DNA of 64,000 bases from Gemmatimonadales bacterium (GCA_036265815.1 DATAOI010000037.1:1-64000); one strand, 5' to 3'. Positions 50,647 through 63,561 are shown, counted from the stretch's first letter. Made by a program: numbers and translations. Notes: generated by a model not told the origin, from the sequence alone.

Positions 50647-52095
50647 ATGACTCCGCGGAAGCGAAGGTCACGGGTTTACTGGAACCACGGCCGCCTCTGG
50701 GGCGACTTCCGGGACTATGCCGCAGTGGGTGGCACCCGCGAGCCGCTCATCCCTGCAGGCGCGAAGTTGGCCACGTCAGACCCCGATCTCGCGGCTCGGC
50801 TCGCCGATGTGCGTCTGAAGGAGCTGCGCGAACTCCAGCGGGCGCAGCAGGACACGGGTCGGGTGCCGGCGCCGTCGCTCGCGGGCTTCGCTCGGGACCA
50901 CCTGATCGCCAAGAAGAGGGCAGGGAACGTGACGGACGGCTGGCTTGCCGCAACCGAGGGATTCCTCAAGCGTGCGGTCGCCTTCTTCGGGGCAGAGCGG
51001 GGGCTCGACCGGATCCGACCGAGCGAGGTCCGCGGCTTCGCAGAATGGCTCACGAGCCAGCCAGCGCGGAAGCCCAAGGAGCGGAAGGAAGCGGGCTCGA
51101 GCCGGACCATGACCACCTATACGGTGCGGGCGCATCTCTTCGCGCTCTCGAACCTCTACCGGCGAGCGCAGGAGAGCGAGTTGGTGCCGGTCGGCTTCAA
51201 CCCCGTTGCGGCCCTGATGGAGAAGCCTGCGGTCGTACGGAAAGAGGCAAAATGGCTGGAGGTGCACGAGGCCGCGCTTTTGCTGGAGTCAGCCAGGACC
51301 CTCCCAGTGCTCCAGACCGCCGCCGGCGCCGCGATCGGGGCGAGCCTCGCGCATCCCTTCCTCGCCACCTTCCTGCTCACCGGCGGTCGCTACCACGAGG
51401 TCCTCGGCCTGGAGCTCGATGACGTGAGCTTCGATCGGAAGACCGTCACCTTCCGCCCCAACGCCTTCAGGCGACTCAAGACCCAGACCTCCTGGCGCGT
51501 CGTGCCCCTCTTTCCGCAGCTCGAGGCGATTCTTCGGGCCTGGGTCTTCGGGCCGCGGCTCGAGGCGGGTGGCACGCTGCTCTTCCCGGCCCCTGGCTCG
51601 ACTGAGATGCTGAGCGATACGCGGAAGCTGCTCGACCGGATCGCCAAGTGGGCCGGCTGGAAGCGAGGGGAGATCCGGCACCGCATTTTCCGGCACACCT
51701 ATTGTGCGGCCAGGCTGCAGACGCTCGACCGCGGCGCCCCGGTGAGCCTCTACGTGGTGAGTCGGGAACTCGGCCACGGGAGCGAGGAGATGTACTCTCA
51801 TCTGGGCGCTGTCCGCCATCGCTCAGAGGTGGTCGAGTACCGGGTCGAGCGGCACTATGAGCGGCTCGGCGATCAGCTCATCCGGCTCGCGTTTGACATA
51901 ACTAGTGTCATAAAGCAGCCGAGCGCCGAGGCAAAAGAAGACCCCCGCGACACCCAAGTGTCGGCGGGGGAAGATCTTCCAGAGTGGGCCCGGCGCGACT
52001 CGAACGCGCGACCTCTTGCTCCGGAGGCGGGCGGAGCCAGCGCTGGCTGGCGAAAGGCAGCGCCAGCCACTGGTATCGAAGTGGTTGTACGCTGA
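50647..52095 (+). CDS. int: Tyrosine recombinase (integrase) of element C
   Basis: 482 aa, ATG with AAAGGA. N-terminal arm and core-binding part (about 75-195), catalytic domain with R248 (TGGRYHE), box II RIFRHTY (R349, H350), LGH (H377) and nucleophile Y383 (MYSHL). After the catalytic domain the frame runs on through the arm repeat, the tRNA terminator and the tRNA-Arg att core (EWARRDSNARPLAPE) to a stop in unrelated DNA, so its true C-terminus depends on the integrated state. Very likely responsible for integration at tRNA-Arg(CCG). Confidence 0.9.
   Translation: MTPRKRRSRVYWNHGRLWGDFRDYAAVGGTREPLIPAGAKLATSDPDLAARLADVRLKELRELQRAQQDTGRVPAPSLAGFARDHLIAKKRAGNVTDGWLAATEGFLKRAVAFFGAERGLDRIRPSEVRGFAEWLTSQPARKPKERKEAGSSRTMTTYTVRAHLFALSNLYRRAQESELVPVGFNPVAALMEKPAVVRKEAKWLEVHEAALLLESARTLPVLQTAAGAAIGASLAHPFLATFLLTGGRYHEVLGLELDDVSFDRKTVTFRPNAFRRLKTQTSWRVVPLFPQLEAILRAWVFGPRLEAGGTLLFPAPGSTEMLSDTRKLLDRIAKWAGWKRGEIRHRIFRHTYCAARLQTLDRGAPVSLYVVSRELGHGSEEMYSHLGAVRHRSEVVEYRVERHYERLGDQLIRLAFDITSVIKQPSAEAKEDPRDTQVSAGEDLPEWARRDSNARPLAPEAGGASAGWRKAAPATGIEVVVR
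51894..51914. repeat. Right-end arm-type repeat, copy 2
   Basis: TGACATAA facing GTCATAAA; one mismatch to 38468-38488. Confidence 0.55.
51930..51970 (-). terminator. tRNA-type terminator beside att copy 3
   Basis: Minus strand: CCCCCGC-GACAC-type stem closed by a TTGG loop, then TCTTCTTTT. Best U-tail of the three copies. Confidence 0.7.
51985..52026 (-). repeat. att site, tRNA-Arg(CCG) 3' half, copy 3
   Basis: Identical to copies 1 and 2. The DNA to the right does not restore the tRNA 5' half; instead a GCTGACGC segment like the element left ends lies at about 52092, so another element or remnant may start here. Confidence 0.9.
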
Positions 52096-52221
52096 CGCGC
52101 GCTGGCCGGCGACGGTGGATGCTAGGGTGCTTGGCACTAGTTCGTCACTATGAAGGTCGCTGGTACACATCGTCGCTCAGCCCGTCGCCTGCCTCATATG
52201 CTCGGCCTACCCGGACGACGG

Positions 52222-54806
52222 CTATCTCCCGTTTACCAGCCGCTCGAAGCGCGGGTTGCCCCGGAGCGGGTCGAAGGTGGGGTCGATCTTGAGCCAGCCG
52301 GGCGAGATGTAGTGTCTCTGAAGCAGCGGCTCGAGCAGGTCAAGTGCCTTTTCCCGCTTGCCCACCAGGACGTATATCCGGGCGAGGAGGTGCTTAAAAT
52401 CTCCCCGGAGATCCATGCTGATGGGCAGCGCCAGCGCACGCTCGCCCTCGCGGATGGCGTCGGCCTTGCGCCCCATGTAGGCAAGTGCCAGGCCCAGGTA
52501 TGCGTGGGTCACGGCATCCTGAGGCACGTCTCGAAGGCGGGCCTTCAGGACGATCCGGGCCGAGTCGGCGTAGGCTCGCGCCAGCGCGGTGTCGCCCCGG
52601 AGCGCGTGCGTCTCGGCGAGCGCGATGCCCCACGTGGCACGGTCGTCACCAAACGGCGCGGGCGAAAGTTGGAGGAGCAGCCGCTGCTGCGCATCGTCCA
52701 GCACCCAGTAGAGATCGTCCAAGGTGGCGACGTAGGCCACGAGCGCGGCGGGGTCCACCTCCCGTGGCACGGCTCGGAGCACCGCCTGCCCTCCGGCCAG
52801 GTCGCCCTGGGCGAGATGGGCCTCCACCACAGCGTGGATTAGCGGGATGTCGGCCGGGGCAAGGGCGAGCCCCCGCTCGGCCGCCTCCAGCGCCTCGCGG
52901 TAGCGGCGAAGCCCGACCAGCGCGTGCACCGCGCGTGTCGCCGTCTCGACCGAGCGGGGGTCGAGCATCTGCACCTCTCGCAGGTGCTTGAGCCCCTCCT
53001 CAGTGTGCCCGAGATCAAGCTCGTTCTGGGCAACCACGACTAGGAACTGGGCGTCCTTCGGCCTGAGTTGCCACGCCCGTGTGGACTGCTCGAGTGCGCG
53101 CGTGACGTCGTGCTGAACGGAGTAGTAGTAGAACGCGAGGGCGAAGTACCCCTCGGGCAGTTTCGGCGCAAGCGCCAACGCCCGCTCAGCGGCCCTGCGC
53201 ATGGCCGCCGCCCCGGCGGCCGTAGGCGCGACCCAGTACATTTGCCCGCGCGCCCGCGAGAGCTGAGCCCAGGCGAGGGCAAATGTGGAGTCAAGCGCCA
53301 CTGCGCGCTCGTAATAGTCGACCGCGCGTCGCTGGGCCGCTAGGTCGCCGCTAATCGCCTCCTCGCCCTTAAGGAAGGCGTCGTAGGCCGCGAGGTTCTC
53401 CGTCGGGCGTTCGGCGAGCCGCTCGCGCTGGCTCGCGCCGAGCGCCAGGCCAAGCGCCTCGGCCACCCGGGCCGCCACGTCGGCCTGCACCTGGAACACA
53501 TCGGTAAGTGGGGCCTCGAAGGGCTCCTGCCACTTGGCGGCGGCACTGGAGCCCTGGATCAGCTCGGGGCTCACCTGCACTCGGCTGGTGCTGTCGACCC
53601 GCTTCTCCCAGCGCACTTTACCCACGAGCAGGTAGTCAACGCCGAGTTCTCGCGCGATTTGCTGCGGGGACTTGGACGTCCGTCTATACTGGCCGGAGCT
53701 GTTGGAGGCGATTACCTCGAGGCCTGGCAAGGAGGTGAGCTTGCCCCGGATCGCGTCGGTCACCCCGTCGGCGAAGTAGGCATCGGTCGAGTCGCCCAGA
53801 TTCTCGAACGGCAGCACCGCGAGCACCTTCACACCCCCGGTCTCCTCTACTCCTCCGTGGCTCCGCCGCCAGGCGAACAGCACGCCGAGCCCGATCAGGA
53901 GCCCGACGGCCAGGGCCATCGCAGGCACCGGCATTCGTCGCCCGGCGCGCGCGGCGGGCGTAGCTGCCGTCACGGCGGCGGTCGGCTGCAATGCCTGGGC
54001 GAATTCGGCCGCATTCGCGAATCGGTCGGCGGGGGCCTTGGCGAGCGCCCGGGTGACCGCCTGCTCGAGCGGCTCCGGCACGCTCTCACGCAGGGTGCGC
54101 ACGTGCGGCACCGGCTCCAGCACGCGCTTGGCGAGAATGGCCTGCGGCGTGGGGCCGGTGAATGGTGGCTCCCCGGTGAGCATCTCGTAGAGCACGCAGC
54201 CGAGCGCGTAGATATCCGAGCGGCCGTCCACCGGGCCCCCACCAGCCTGCTCGGGGCTCATGTACGCCGGGGTGCCCACGGCCATGCCGGTCTCGGTGAG
54301 TCGGCTCTCACTCCCGGCAGCGAGCGCCTTGGCGACTCCGAAGTCGGCGACCAGCGCCTGCCCCTCACTCAGCAGGATGTTCTCGGGCTTGAAATCGCGG
54401 TGGATGACCCCTTCTCGGTGGGCGTAGTCTAGGGCCAGCGCTGTCTGGCGGGCTAACTCCATGGCGTCGTGTAGTGGGAGCTGGGCCTCGCGCCGGAGCC
54501 GGTCGCGCAGCGACTCCCCCCGCACGTACGGCATCGTGTACCAGAGCTGGCCGGCGGCCTCGCCGGAGTCCAGCACCGGGAGGATATGCGGGTGCTGCAG
54601 CCGGGCCGTCGTGCGGACTTCCCGCAGGAAGCGCTCAGGGCCCAAAGTGGCGGCGAGTTCCGGATGCAGGACCTTGAGGGCGACCGGGCGCTCGTGCTTG
54701 AGGTCCTGCGCGAGGTACACGGTGGCCATGCCACCGCGCCCAAGCTCACGCTCGATGCGGTAGCGATCAGCCAACTCGTTCCGGAGTCGCTCGCGAAGGT
54801 CTATGG

Positions 54807-54810
<4 letters not shown>
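52222..54810 (-). CDS. Transmembrane Ser/Thr protein kinase with TolB-N-like and TPR domains (third of three)
   Basis: 862 aa, GTG start overlapping the previous kinase stop (GTGA). Kinase domain 1-275: GRGGMATVYLAQD, VALKVLHPE (Lys), VIHRDFKPENILL (catalytic Asp), VADFGVAKAL and GTPAYMSPEQ. TM helix MALAVGLLIGLGVLFAW, then a TolB-N-like domain (VLAVLPFENLGDSTDAYFAD, IARELGVDYLLVGKVRW) and about eight TPR-type repeats. All catalytic residues present. Layout: cytoplasmic kinase, extracytoplasmic sensor. Ends with the shared PLRGNPRFERLVNG motif. Confidence 0.93.
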
Positions 54811-57454
<2,644 letters not shown>

Positions 57455-57458
<4 letters not shown>

Positions 57459-60103
57459 GACCCGTTCACCAGCTGCTCGAAGCGCGGGTTGCCCCGGAGC
57501 GGGGCGAACATCGGGTCGAGCCGGAGCCAGGCCGGCGTGGCCCAGCCCGGCCCGGGTGCCAGCCGTTCCAGGAGGGGCAGGGCCCGCCCGGCGTCCCCCC
57601 GCACCACGGCGGCGCGAGAGTAGGTGAGCAGCTCGAAGACGCGCCAGGTCGCGTCGGGGCTGGGCCGCTCCAGGAGCACCTCACACGACCGTCGTGCCTC
57701 GCCCACCCGCCCGGCCAGAGCGTGCCCCAGGCAGAGTCCGGGCCTCCAGTAGTCCGCCGGCACCCCGGGGCGCGCTGAGTGGTGCGCCGCCAACCAGCGC
57801 CACGCCGTGTCGGCGTAGGCGCGGGCCCTACGCGTGTTCCCCAGGTAGCGGGCCGCGAGCGCGAGCGTCAGCCCCCAGTCGGCGGTGTCACCCTCCATGA
57901 CCTCCGGCCGCTGGCGCAGCAGGAACGCCTTGGCGCTGTCGGGGAGCACCCACTGCGGGTCGTACTGCCGCCCGATGTACACGACCATCCGGGCGTAGCC
58001 GAGTTGGCGCTCGGCGAGGTCTAGCTCCCGGCGCGCGTCGGGGAGGTCGCCCTCCGCCGCCCGAGTCTCGATCCGCATGCGGTACCATTCCGGGTTCGAG
58101 GGGTCGAGCGCCCGCGCCCGGTCGGTGACGGCGAGCACCTCGTCGAAGCGGCGCACGTGCATCAGCGCCCAGGTCTCTAGCCAGAGCGGCAGGGTCGAGC
58201 GGGGATCCAGGGGCTGAAGCCTACGCGCCGCCTCCACCGCCCGCGCCCACTCCCCCCGCCGCACGTCCACCTCGGCGACCCCGCTCAGCAGGACCACGTC
58301 GTTCGGGGCGACCGCGAGGCCCCGGGCGTACTCGGCGAGCGCCCGGTCGAATTCCCCGCGCACCTTGTGGTACTGCCCGAGGGCGACGTAGGCCAGCGGC
58401 AGCCTCGGGTCGAGCGCCAGGGCGCGCTCGGCCTCGCCCTTCGAGCGCTCGACCTGCTCGCGCGACGTGAACCCAACGGAGTGGAAGCGCTGGTGGGTGA
58501 GCGCGAGCTCGGCCCAGGCCAGCGCGAAGGCGGAATCCCGTGCGATCGCCTGCTCGAATGCGGCGGCGGCGGCTGGCGCGTCTGTGCGGCGCAGGTCCAA
58601 GGCCCGGAGATAAGCGTCGTACGCCGCCAGGTTGTTCGTGGGGCGCGCGGCCAGCCGCTGTCGTGTGCTGTCGCCCAGCGTCACGCCGAGGGCTTCCGCC
58701 ACCCGACCGGCGATCTCGGCCTGCGTCTGGAACACGTCGGTGAGCGCCGCATCGAGGGGCTGCTGCCAGCGGGTGGTGGGCGCGTCCGGGTCGCCGAGGT
58801 CGACCAGCTCGGGACTCACCTCGACCCGACTCGCCCCGCCGCCCTTCTGCCAGCGGATTTTGCCGATCAGCAAGTAGCGGACGCCCAGCTCACGTGCCAC
58901 CTGGCGCGCAGACTTCCGGGTGCGCCGGTACTCCTCGCTGCTCGTGCTCGCGATCACCCGTAGCCCCGGGACGGCGGACAGCTTGCCGCGCACCGCGTCG
59001 GTGATGCCGTCGGCGAAGTAGGCGTCGGCCGAGTCGCCCAGGTTCTCGAACGGGAGAACAGCCAGCACCTTCGCGCCGCCCGCCTCCCCGACGCCCGCGT
59101 GGCTCCGCCGCCAGGCGAACAGCACGCCGAGTCCGATGAGGACGCCGAGAACCAGCGCCGTCGCGGCCATCAGAATCCGTCGCCGGGCGCGCCCAGTGGC
59201 AGCAGCCGAGCGGCGGGTGGCTGTGGCAGTCGGCGTGGTGGTCGTCGGCTGTAATGCCTGGACGAACTCCGCGGCGCTCGCGAATCGGTCGGCCGGCAGC
59301 GGCGCGAGCGCTCGGGTGACCGCGGCCTCCACACTCTCCGGTACGCTGGGTCGCGCGCGGCGCAGCCGGGGGACCTCGCCGACGAGGCGCTTGGCGATTA
59401 CCGCCTGGGCCGTGGGCCCGGTGAAGGGCGGCTCACCCGCCAGCATCTCATAGAGCACCGTGCCCAGGCTATACACGTCGGTCCGGGCATCCAGGTGCCG
59501 ATCCCCAGCCGACTGCTCCGGGCTCATGTAGGTCGGGGTGCCCACGCTCATGCCGGTCTCCGTGAGCCGGTCGTCGCCCCCACTCAGGGCCCGGGCGATG
59601 CCGAAGTCGGCCACGAGCGTGCTGCCGTCCTTCGTGAGGAGTAGATTCTCAGGCTTGATGTCGCGGTGGATCACCCCGTGGTCGTGGGCGTACTGGAGCG
59701 CCCGGGCCGAGTCCGTGGCGATCCGAAGCGCGACCTCCACGGGGAGCTGCTGCTCCCGCCGGAGCCAGTCGCGGAGACTCTCCCCTTCGACGAAGGGCAT
59801 GGTGAACCAGAGCTGCCCGGCCGTTGACCCGGAGTCGTGCACGGTGAGGATATGCGGGTGCTGGAGGCGGGCCACCGTCTCGATCTCACGCTGGAAGCGC
59901 TCGGGGCCGAGCGTGTGAGCCAACTCGGGGTGCAGCACCTTGAGCGCCACCGGACGCTTGTGCCGGAGGTCGTGCGCCAGAAAGACCGTGGCCATGCCGC
60001 CCCGCCCGAGCTCGCGCTCGATACGGTAACGATCAGCTAAGCCGTTCTGGAGCCGCTCGCGGAGGTCCGCCACCTGGGGCCGGTGGAGTGGAGGTGAACT
60101 CAA
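57455..60103 (-). CDS. Transmembrane Ser/Thr protein kinase with TolB-N-like and TPR domains (first of three)
   Basis: 882 aa from TTG 60101-60103; an alternative GTG at 60073 would align better with the starts of the other two. GRGGMATVFLAHD, VIHRDIKPENLLL, VADFGIARAL, GTPTYMSPEQSAG, TM TALVLGVLIGLGVLFAW, VLAVLPFENLGDSADAYFAD, TPRs. Active-site residues intact. Heads the operon; no promoter clearly seen upstream. Confidence 0.92.
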
Positions 60104-60409
60104 GCATACTGCCGCGAACTACTTATGGACACGGGCAGTCGGAAGCGCGGCCATAGCGCGGGGGTGGTCGCTCGCTCCCAGCTTCCGGGAGCGGCCGCGG
60201 TAGCGCGCCTGCTTTGGGAGCCGGCTGCACCAGTCTATCTTTCACATATGCCGTCAAACCTCACGGCCAGCGGCATCTAGGGGTGTGGACTTCGCCGGTG
60301 GAGTTCGCACCCCTTCGGCATCCGAACTTGCACAAGTTCTTGCACACTGACCGAGCACACGGGAAGCCGCCGGGTGGGGTTGACGCTCGCCTCGCTTCAA
60401 CTGTAGGTC
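60104..60409. promoter_or_regulatory. Divergent intergenic region with palindrome
   Basis: 306 bp between the kinase operon and the gene at 60410. At 60324-60339 GAACTT-GCAC-AAGTTC is a perfect inverted repeat, and CTTGCACA recurs 12 bp apart (60327, 60339). A possible operator; no convincing promoter hexamers were found. Confidence 0.4.
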
Positions 60410-61132
60410 ATGGCGGACGCGCCGCAGTCCCGCCGTTGGCCGTGGTACTTCTCCCGTCTCTTTGGGTGGGGATTATTCGCGTTTGCACTGGCCAGCTTCG
60501 CGGGTCAGTGGGATGCAGGTACTGAGGCATGTGCCCGCACGGTCGGGGGCCTTCTACAGGTGCTCGGGCTTGCCACCGTGGCCCTCGGCATCTCGGACCT
60601 GCGACGCAGCTTCGGGCTGCCCTCGACTACGCTGGAGATGAGGGATGAAGTCTGGGAGGCCATACGTCGAACGTGGGGCGACCTGCTCCGTAAGCTCGGC
60701 AGGAAGCCTCGACCGCCGAACATAGTGGGCGTGGGGGCCGCAACACTCGGTGTAGGCACAATGCGCGCCCGGGCCCGCGTGAAGCCTGGGCCCGACGCAA
60801 CGCTTTCTCAGCGCGTGGATCTGCTAGAGCGAGTTGTAGACGGACTGGAGGATCGAGCCGACAAGCTGGAGGACGACCTAGAGCAGGAAACGAAGGAGCG
60901 GAAGGACGAGGCGGCCATCGAACGGCGAGAGCGGGTCGAACAGGATGAGTGGCTGGAGGCCAGAGTTCGCAACGTGGCAACAGGCGGACTCCGGCTTCAA
61001 ACCCTTGGGCTCCTCTGGCTGGTCGTCGGAGTCGTACTGGCCACTTGGTCTCCGGAGCTGGGACGGCTCGTCACCAGTCCTCGCATTGGTTGTGTGGGCC
61101 CCGTTGCCGCACCGGATAACCCGGAACCTTAG
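60410..61132 (+). CDS. Hypothetical membrane protein with coiled coil
   Basis: 240 aa. N-terminal hydrophobic segments (LFGWGLFAFALASFAG, LQVLGLATVALGI), a cytoplasmic-like part with a heptad-rich, highly charged region (about 130-190: LLERVVDGLEDRADKLEDDL), and a C-terminal TM (GLLWLVVGVVLATW). No family recognised. The ATG lacks a strong ribosome site. Confidence 0.6.
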   Translation: MADAPQSRRWPWYFSRLFGWGLFAFALASFAGQWDAGTEACARTVGGLLQVLGLATVALGISDLRRSFGLPSTTLEMRDEVWEAIRRTWGDLLRKLGRKPRPPNIVGVGAATLGVGTMRARARVKPGPDATLSQRVDLLERVVDGLEDRADKLEDDLEQETKERKDEAAIERRERVEQDEWLEARVRNVATGGLRLQTLGLLWLVVGVVLATWSPELGRLVTSPRIGCVGPVAAPDNPEP

Positions 61133-61332
61133 ACCGCTTCAGCCAGCCGAGCAGATATCCCACTCGTTGCCGGCAATCGGGGCCGCGGCTGCTTCCCAAC
61201 CCTACAGGCCCACGCGATCCTTGGCCCCGGCCTCCGCCAGCAGCGTACCCAGCACCCCCATATCCACCCTAGGGGCCGCATAGTCAAACAGCCTCGCTCT
61301 ACTTATGGCCACTCGGCGTAGGCTTAGGATGA
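61133..61332. other. Gap, nothing recognised
   Basis: 200 bp between the coiled-coil protein gene and the tRNA-Met fragment. Confidence 0.35.
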
Positions 61333-61374
61333 TAGCAGGGGCGGGACTCGAACCCGCGGCCCCGGCATTATGAG
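61333..61374 (-). repeat. tRNA-Met 3' half, likely att site of a second element
   Basis: Minus strand: anticodon loop CTCATAA (CAT), TGCCG, GGGCC, T-arm GCGGG-TTCGAGT-CCCGC, acceptor CCCTGCT, A; 42 nt with the same limits as the tRNA-Arg cores. The 5' half does not follow (only 3 of 5 anticodon-stem pairs possible, no D-arm), so it is not a complete tRNA. Confidence 0.75.
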
Positions 61375-61501
61375 TGCGACGCGTAGGGGCAGATCAGCGG
61401 AGCTCCCTGTGAAGGAGCGCCGTACTGCGCCAGGAACCCTCCGGTTTACTACTACAACCCCTACTACACTATGGGCTCTGCTTCCCGGGGCCAGCGGCGG
61501 C

Positions 61502-63430
61502 TCACCGGAGCCAGTGCACGTCCCGCAAGTCGAGTCGTAGCCAGTCGTGAACCAATTCCAGTGCTGGGAAGTGCCTGAAGACGTGATCAATGTGAGACGT
61601 AACGACAGGCGGAAACAACCATGAACTCGCACTCCTCCGCACGGCCCGTGTTCGCTCGGCTAAGGCTTGCCGATCACGATCCAGGTCCTCCCAGAATCGG
61701 TTCTGAGCCGAGAGCTCGAAGTGCACCTGCGTAGTTTCTCCAATAGAAAGTGGCCAAAACGTATAGGACATAGTCGGTAGCCCATGCTTATCGCGAGGGT
61801 CTGGCGGGCAGACATAGCCCACGATCCGAGCAGGGAGAACCGCAGCGTGTCGGAATCGATGCCGAAACTTAGGGAACCAGCGAAGGACGAATGCCGGGTA
61901 GCCGGTGGCGGCGGCTAGGTACACGCTCATAGTTCGACGAAGCACCAAGTCCGGCCCACTCGTTCCAGGGATCCATACGCCTGGCGCGTGCAACGCCTCC
62001 GGCGCGGGATATGGCGGCTCCAAGCTGTCAAGTCCTCGCTCGCGAAGGGCAGCAATTTCTTTCCGAAGCCCTGTCAGGTCATGGGGCCCCTTGAGTAACG
62101 GCTCAGGAGCATCAACGGCACGCGCCAAACCTTCCGGAAGGAAGGAGAGCCGCTCCTCAAGCATACTCAAGGAGATTGGATGGGTCGAACGCGCTGCACT
62201 CCCGCTAACTGCTAAGGCTGCCGCCCACATTTCTTCGGCACGTAGTTGACCGACTCCGGTTGGCAGCCTACGGTGACGTAAGAACTCCGAGAGCTGCTGG
62301 CGAAGCTTGTCATGTGTCCAGCGCCACGACCAAGCCTGACTAGCACCTGTCCGTGCGCTCTGGCTACCAGACCAGCCTACTGGCATGTGGAACCAGTCCA
62401 CAGGACCTAGATCGCTGATCTCAGGCACGTCCGACACCCCGCGATACCAGGCTGATGTTAGCCACGGACCTTGAACGCTTACGCCAAGCGGCCGCAGGCT
62501 GCCGTTACTCTTTAGCGGAGCGATAGCCGGAGCCACTGGCCGGACCCCTTCCACCCAAGCGCGCATTGCCTTCCAAATTGACCGGCCAGCCTCTAATGGC
62601 GGTGGGGGAGCGACACTCTCATCGAAACCCCATTGAGCGACCCCCTTGTCAAGAACCCAGGACGCCAGAGCAGGCTCGCTGACTGCAAGTGGCTCCATTA
62701 TTTCATCGGCGCGACGTGACAAACATGTCGCGACCGCGATCGCCAGGGGGAAACGCCATCGGTCCGCACGCTGAGTTTCCGAGATAACTTCAGAGATCGA
62801 GGGTGAGCCGCTTACCAACGCCCGCGCCGCAAACCATTCAGCAAGGATGGGCAGTGAGAAGCCGATCGTGCGACCATCGTTGATTATGAGGCCGGTCTGC
62901 TGCAGCACTCCCGCGCTATGCACGTCGTGAAGTTCGCGCACGGGCACTACGGGCGCTTCTCGGTCGGTTACCAGAGTGGCTAGTCGCTCAAGGAATGGCT
63001 CCAATGCCGCGACGTCGATTTTAGATGCTGTAAAGGCACGACTCACGAGATGCTCGACGAGATCGGCTGTGCTCTGGGGAATGAGCTGATTCTTCGACGC
63101 GATGTGTTTACCAAGGAGGATGGCGAACAGGGGTCGCCGAATCGCGTCCCTCACCGCCTTGGGCCAGTAATGGTTCATCGCGAGGGTCACGGGCACCTCT
63201 GCTACGCGCGCCACTAGGGCAACTGACTCGCTCTCGCTGAGAAGGGGAGGCTGGCGTACTTCTTCGATGCCATGCCATAGCCGAGAGGGACGACTGGTTA
63301 TGAGAACCCGAGTGTTTGGCCATCCCGATGTTAGAACCCTAGCCGATTCAAGTAGGACCCTGGCACTCGACGACACCTCATCTGCACCGTCAACAACGGC
63401 GAAGACACCATCGGCCCCCACCTCGCCCAA
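61502..63430 (-). CDS. NACHT-like NTPase lacking its P-loop part
   Basis: 642 codons. Near the start: VFAVVDGADEV (Walker B with extra acidic residues) and TRVLITSRPSRL (sensor 1), as in NACHT/STAND NTPases, then a winged-helix-like part and a long C-terminal region with repeated Trp/Pro motifs. The Walker A segment that should precede is missing: a TAG lies 15 nt upstream of the first usable codon (TTG 63430) and no P-loop is found in other frames. Truncated, probably nonfunctional; originally perhaps a defence NTPase. Confidence 0.6.
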   Translation of the reverse strand: MGEVGADGVFAVVDGADEVSSSARVLLESARVLTSGWPNTRVLITSRPSRLWHGIEEVRQPPLLSESESVALVARVAEVPVTLAMNHYWPKAVRDAIRRPLFAILLGKHIASKNQLIPQSTADLVEHLVSRAFTASKIDVAALEPFLERLATLVTDREAPVVPVRELHDVHSAGVLQQTGLIINDGRTIGFSLPILAEWFAARALVSGSPSISEVISETQRADRWRFPLAIAVATCLSRRADEIMEPLAVSEPALASWVLDKGVAQWGFDESVAPPPPLEAGRSIWKAMRAWVEGVRPVAPAIAPLKSNGSLRPLGVSVQGPWLTSAWYRGVSDVPEISDLGPVDWFHMPVGWSGSQSARTGASQAWSWRWTHDKLRQQLSEFLRHRRLPTGVGQLRAEEMWAAALAVSGSAARSTHPISLSMLEERLSFLPEGLARAVDAPEPLLKGPHDLTGLRKEIAALRERGLDSLEPPYPAPEALHAPGVWIPGTSGPDLVLRRTMSVYLAAATGYPAFVLRWFPKFRHRFRHAAVLPARIVGYVCPPDPRDKHGLPTMSYTFWPLSIGETTQVHFELSAQNRFWEDLDRDRQALAERTRAVRRSASSWLFPPVVTSHIDHVFRHFPALELVHDWLRLDLRDVHWLR

Positions 63431-63561
63431 AGGCCGAGCTGCCTACGTCGCACGTAGTTACCCAGGTGTCGCAGTGTGTCGGATAACGGGTCCCTCGCGC
63501 CCCAGGGGGTATGGAGGGGTCGGGGTCGGTGCCGTGCTGTCTGACATGGACGGAGGGGTGG

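Larger units (their letters stand above)
45273..52026. mobile_element. Integrated element C with intact integrase, 6.75 kb
   Basis: From att copy 2 to att copy 3, with left arm repeat at 45364 and integrase at the right end reading into att. Cargo: lipoprotein, degenerate copies of element B genes, pseudo-receiver, iron-permease-like protein, HFEFRGG protein, phage terminase and tail fragments. Confidence 0.8.

Noticed and set aside
61333-61440. Complete tRNA-Met gene
   Set aside because: Only the 3' half is there; no D-arm, and the anticodon stem pairs at 3 of 5 positions.
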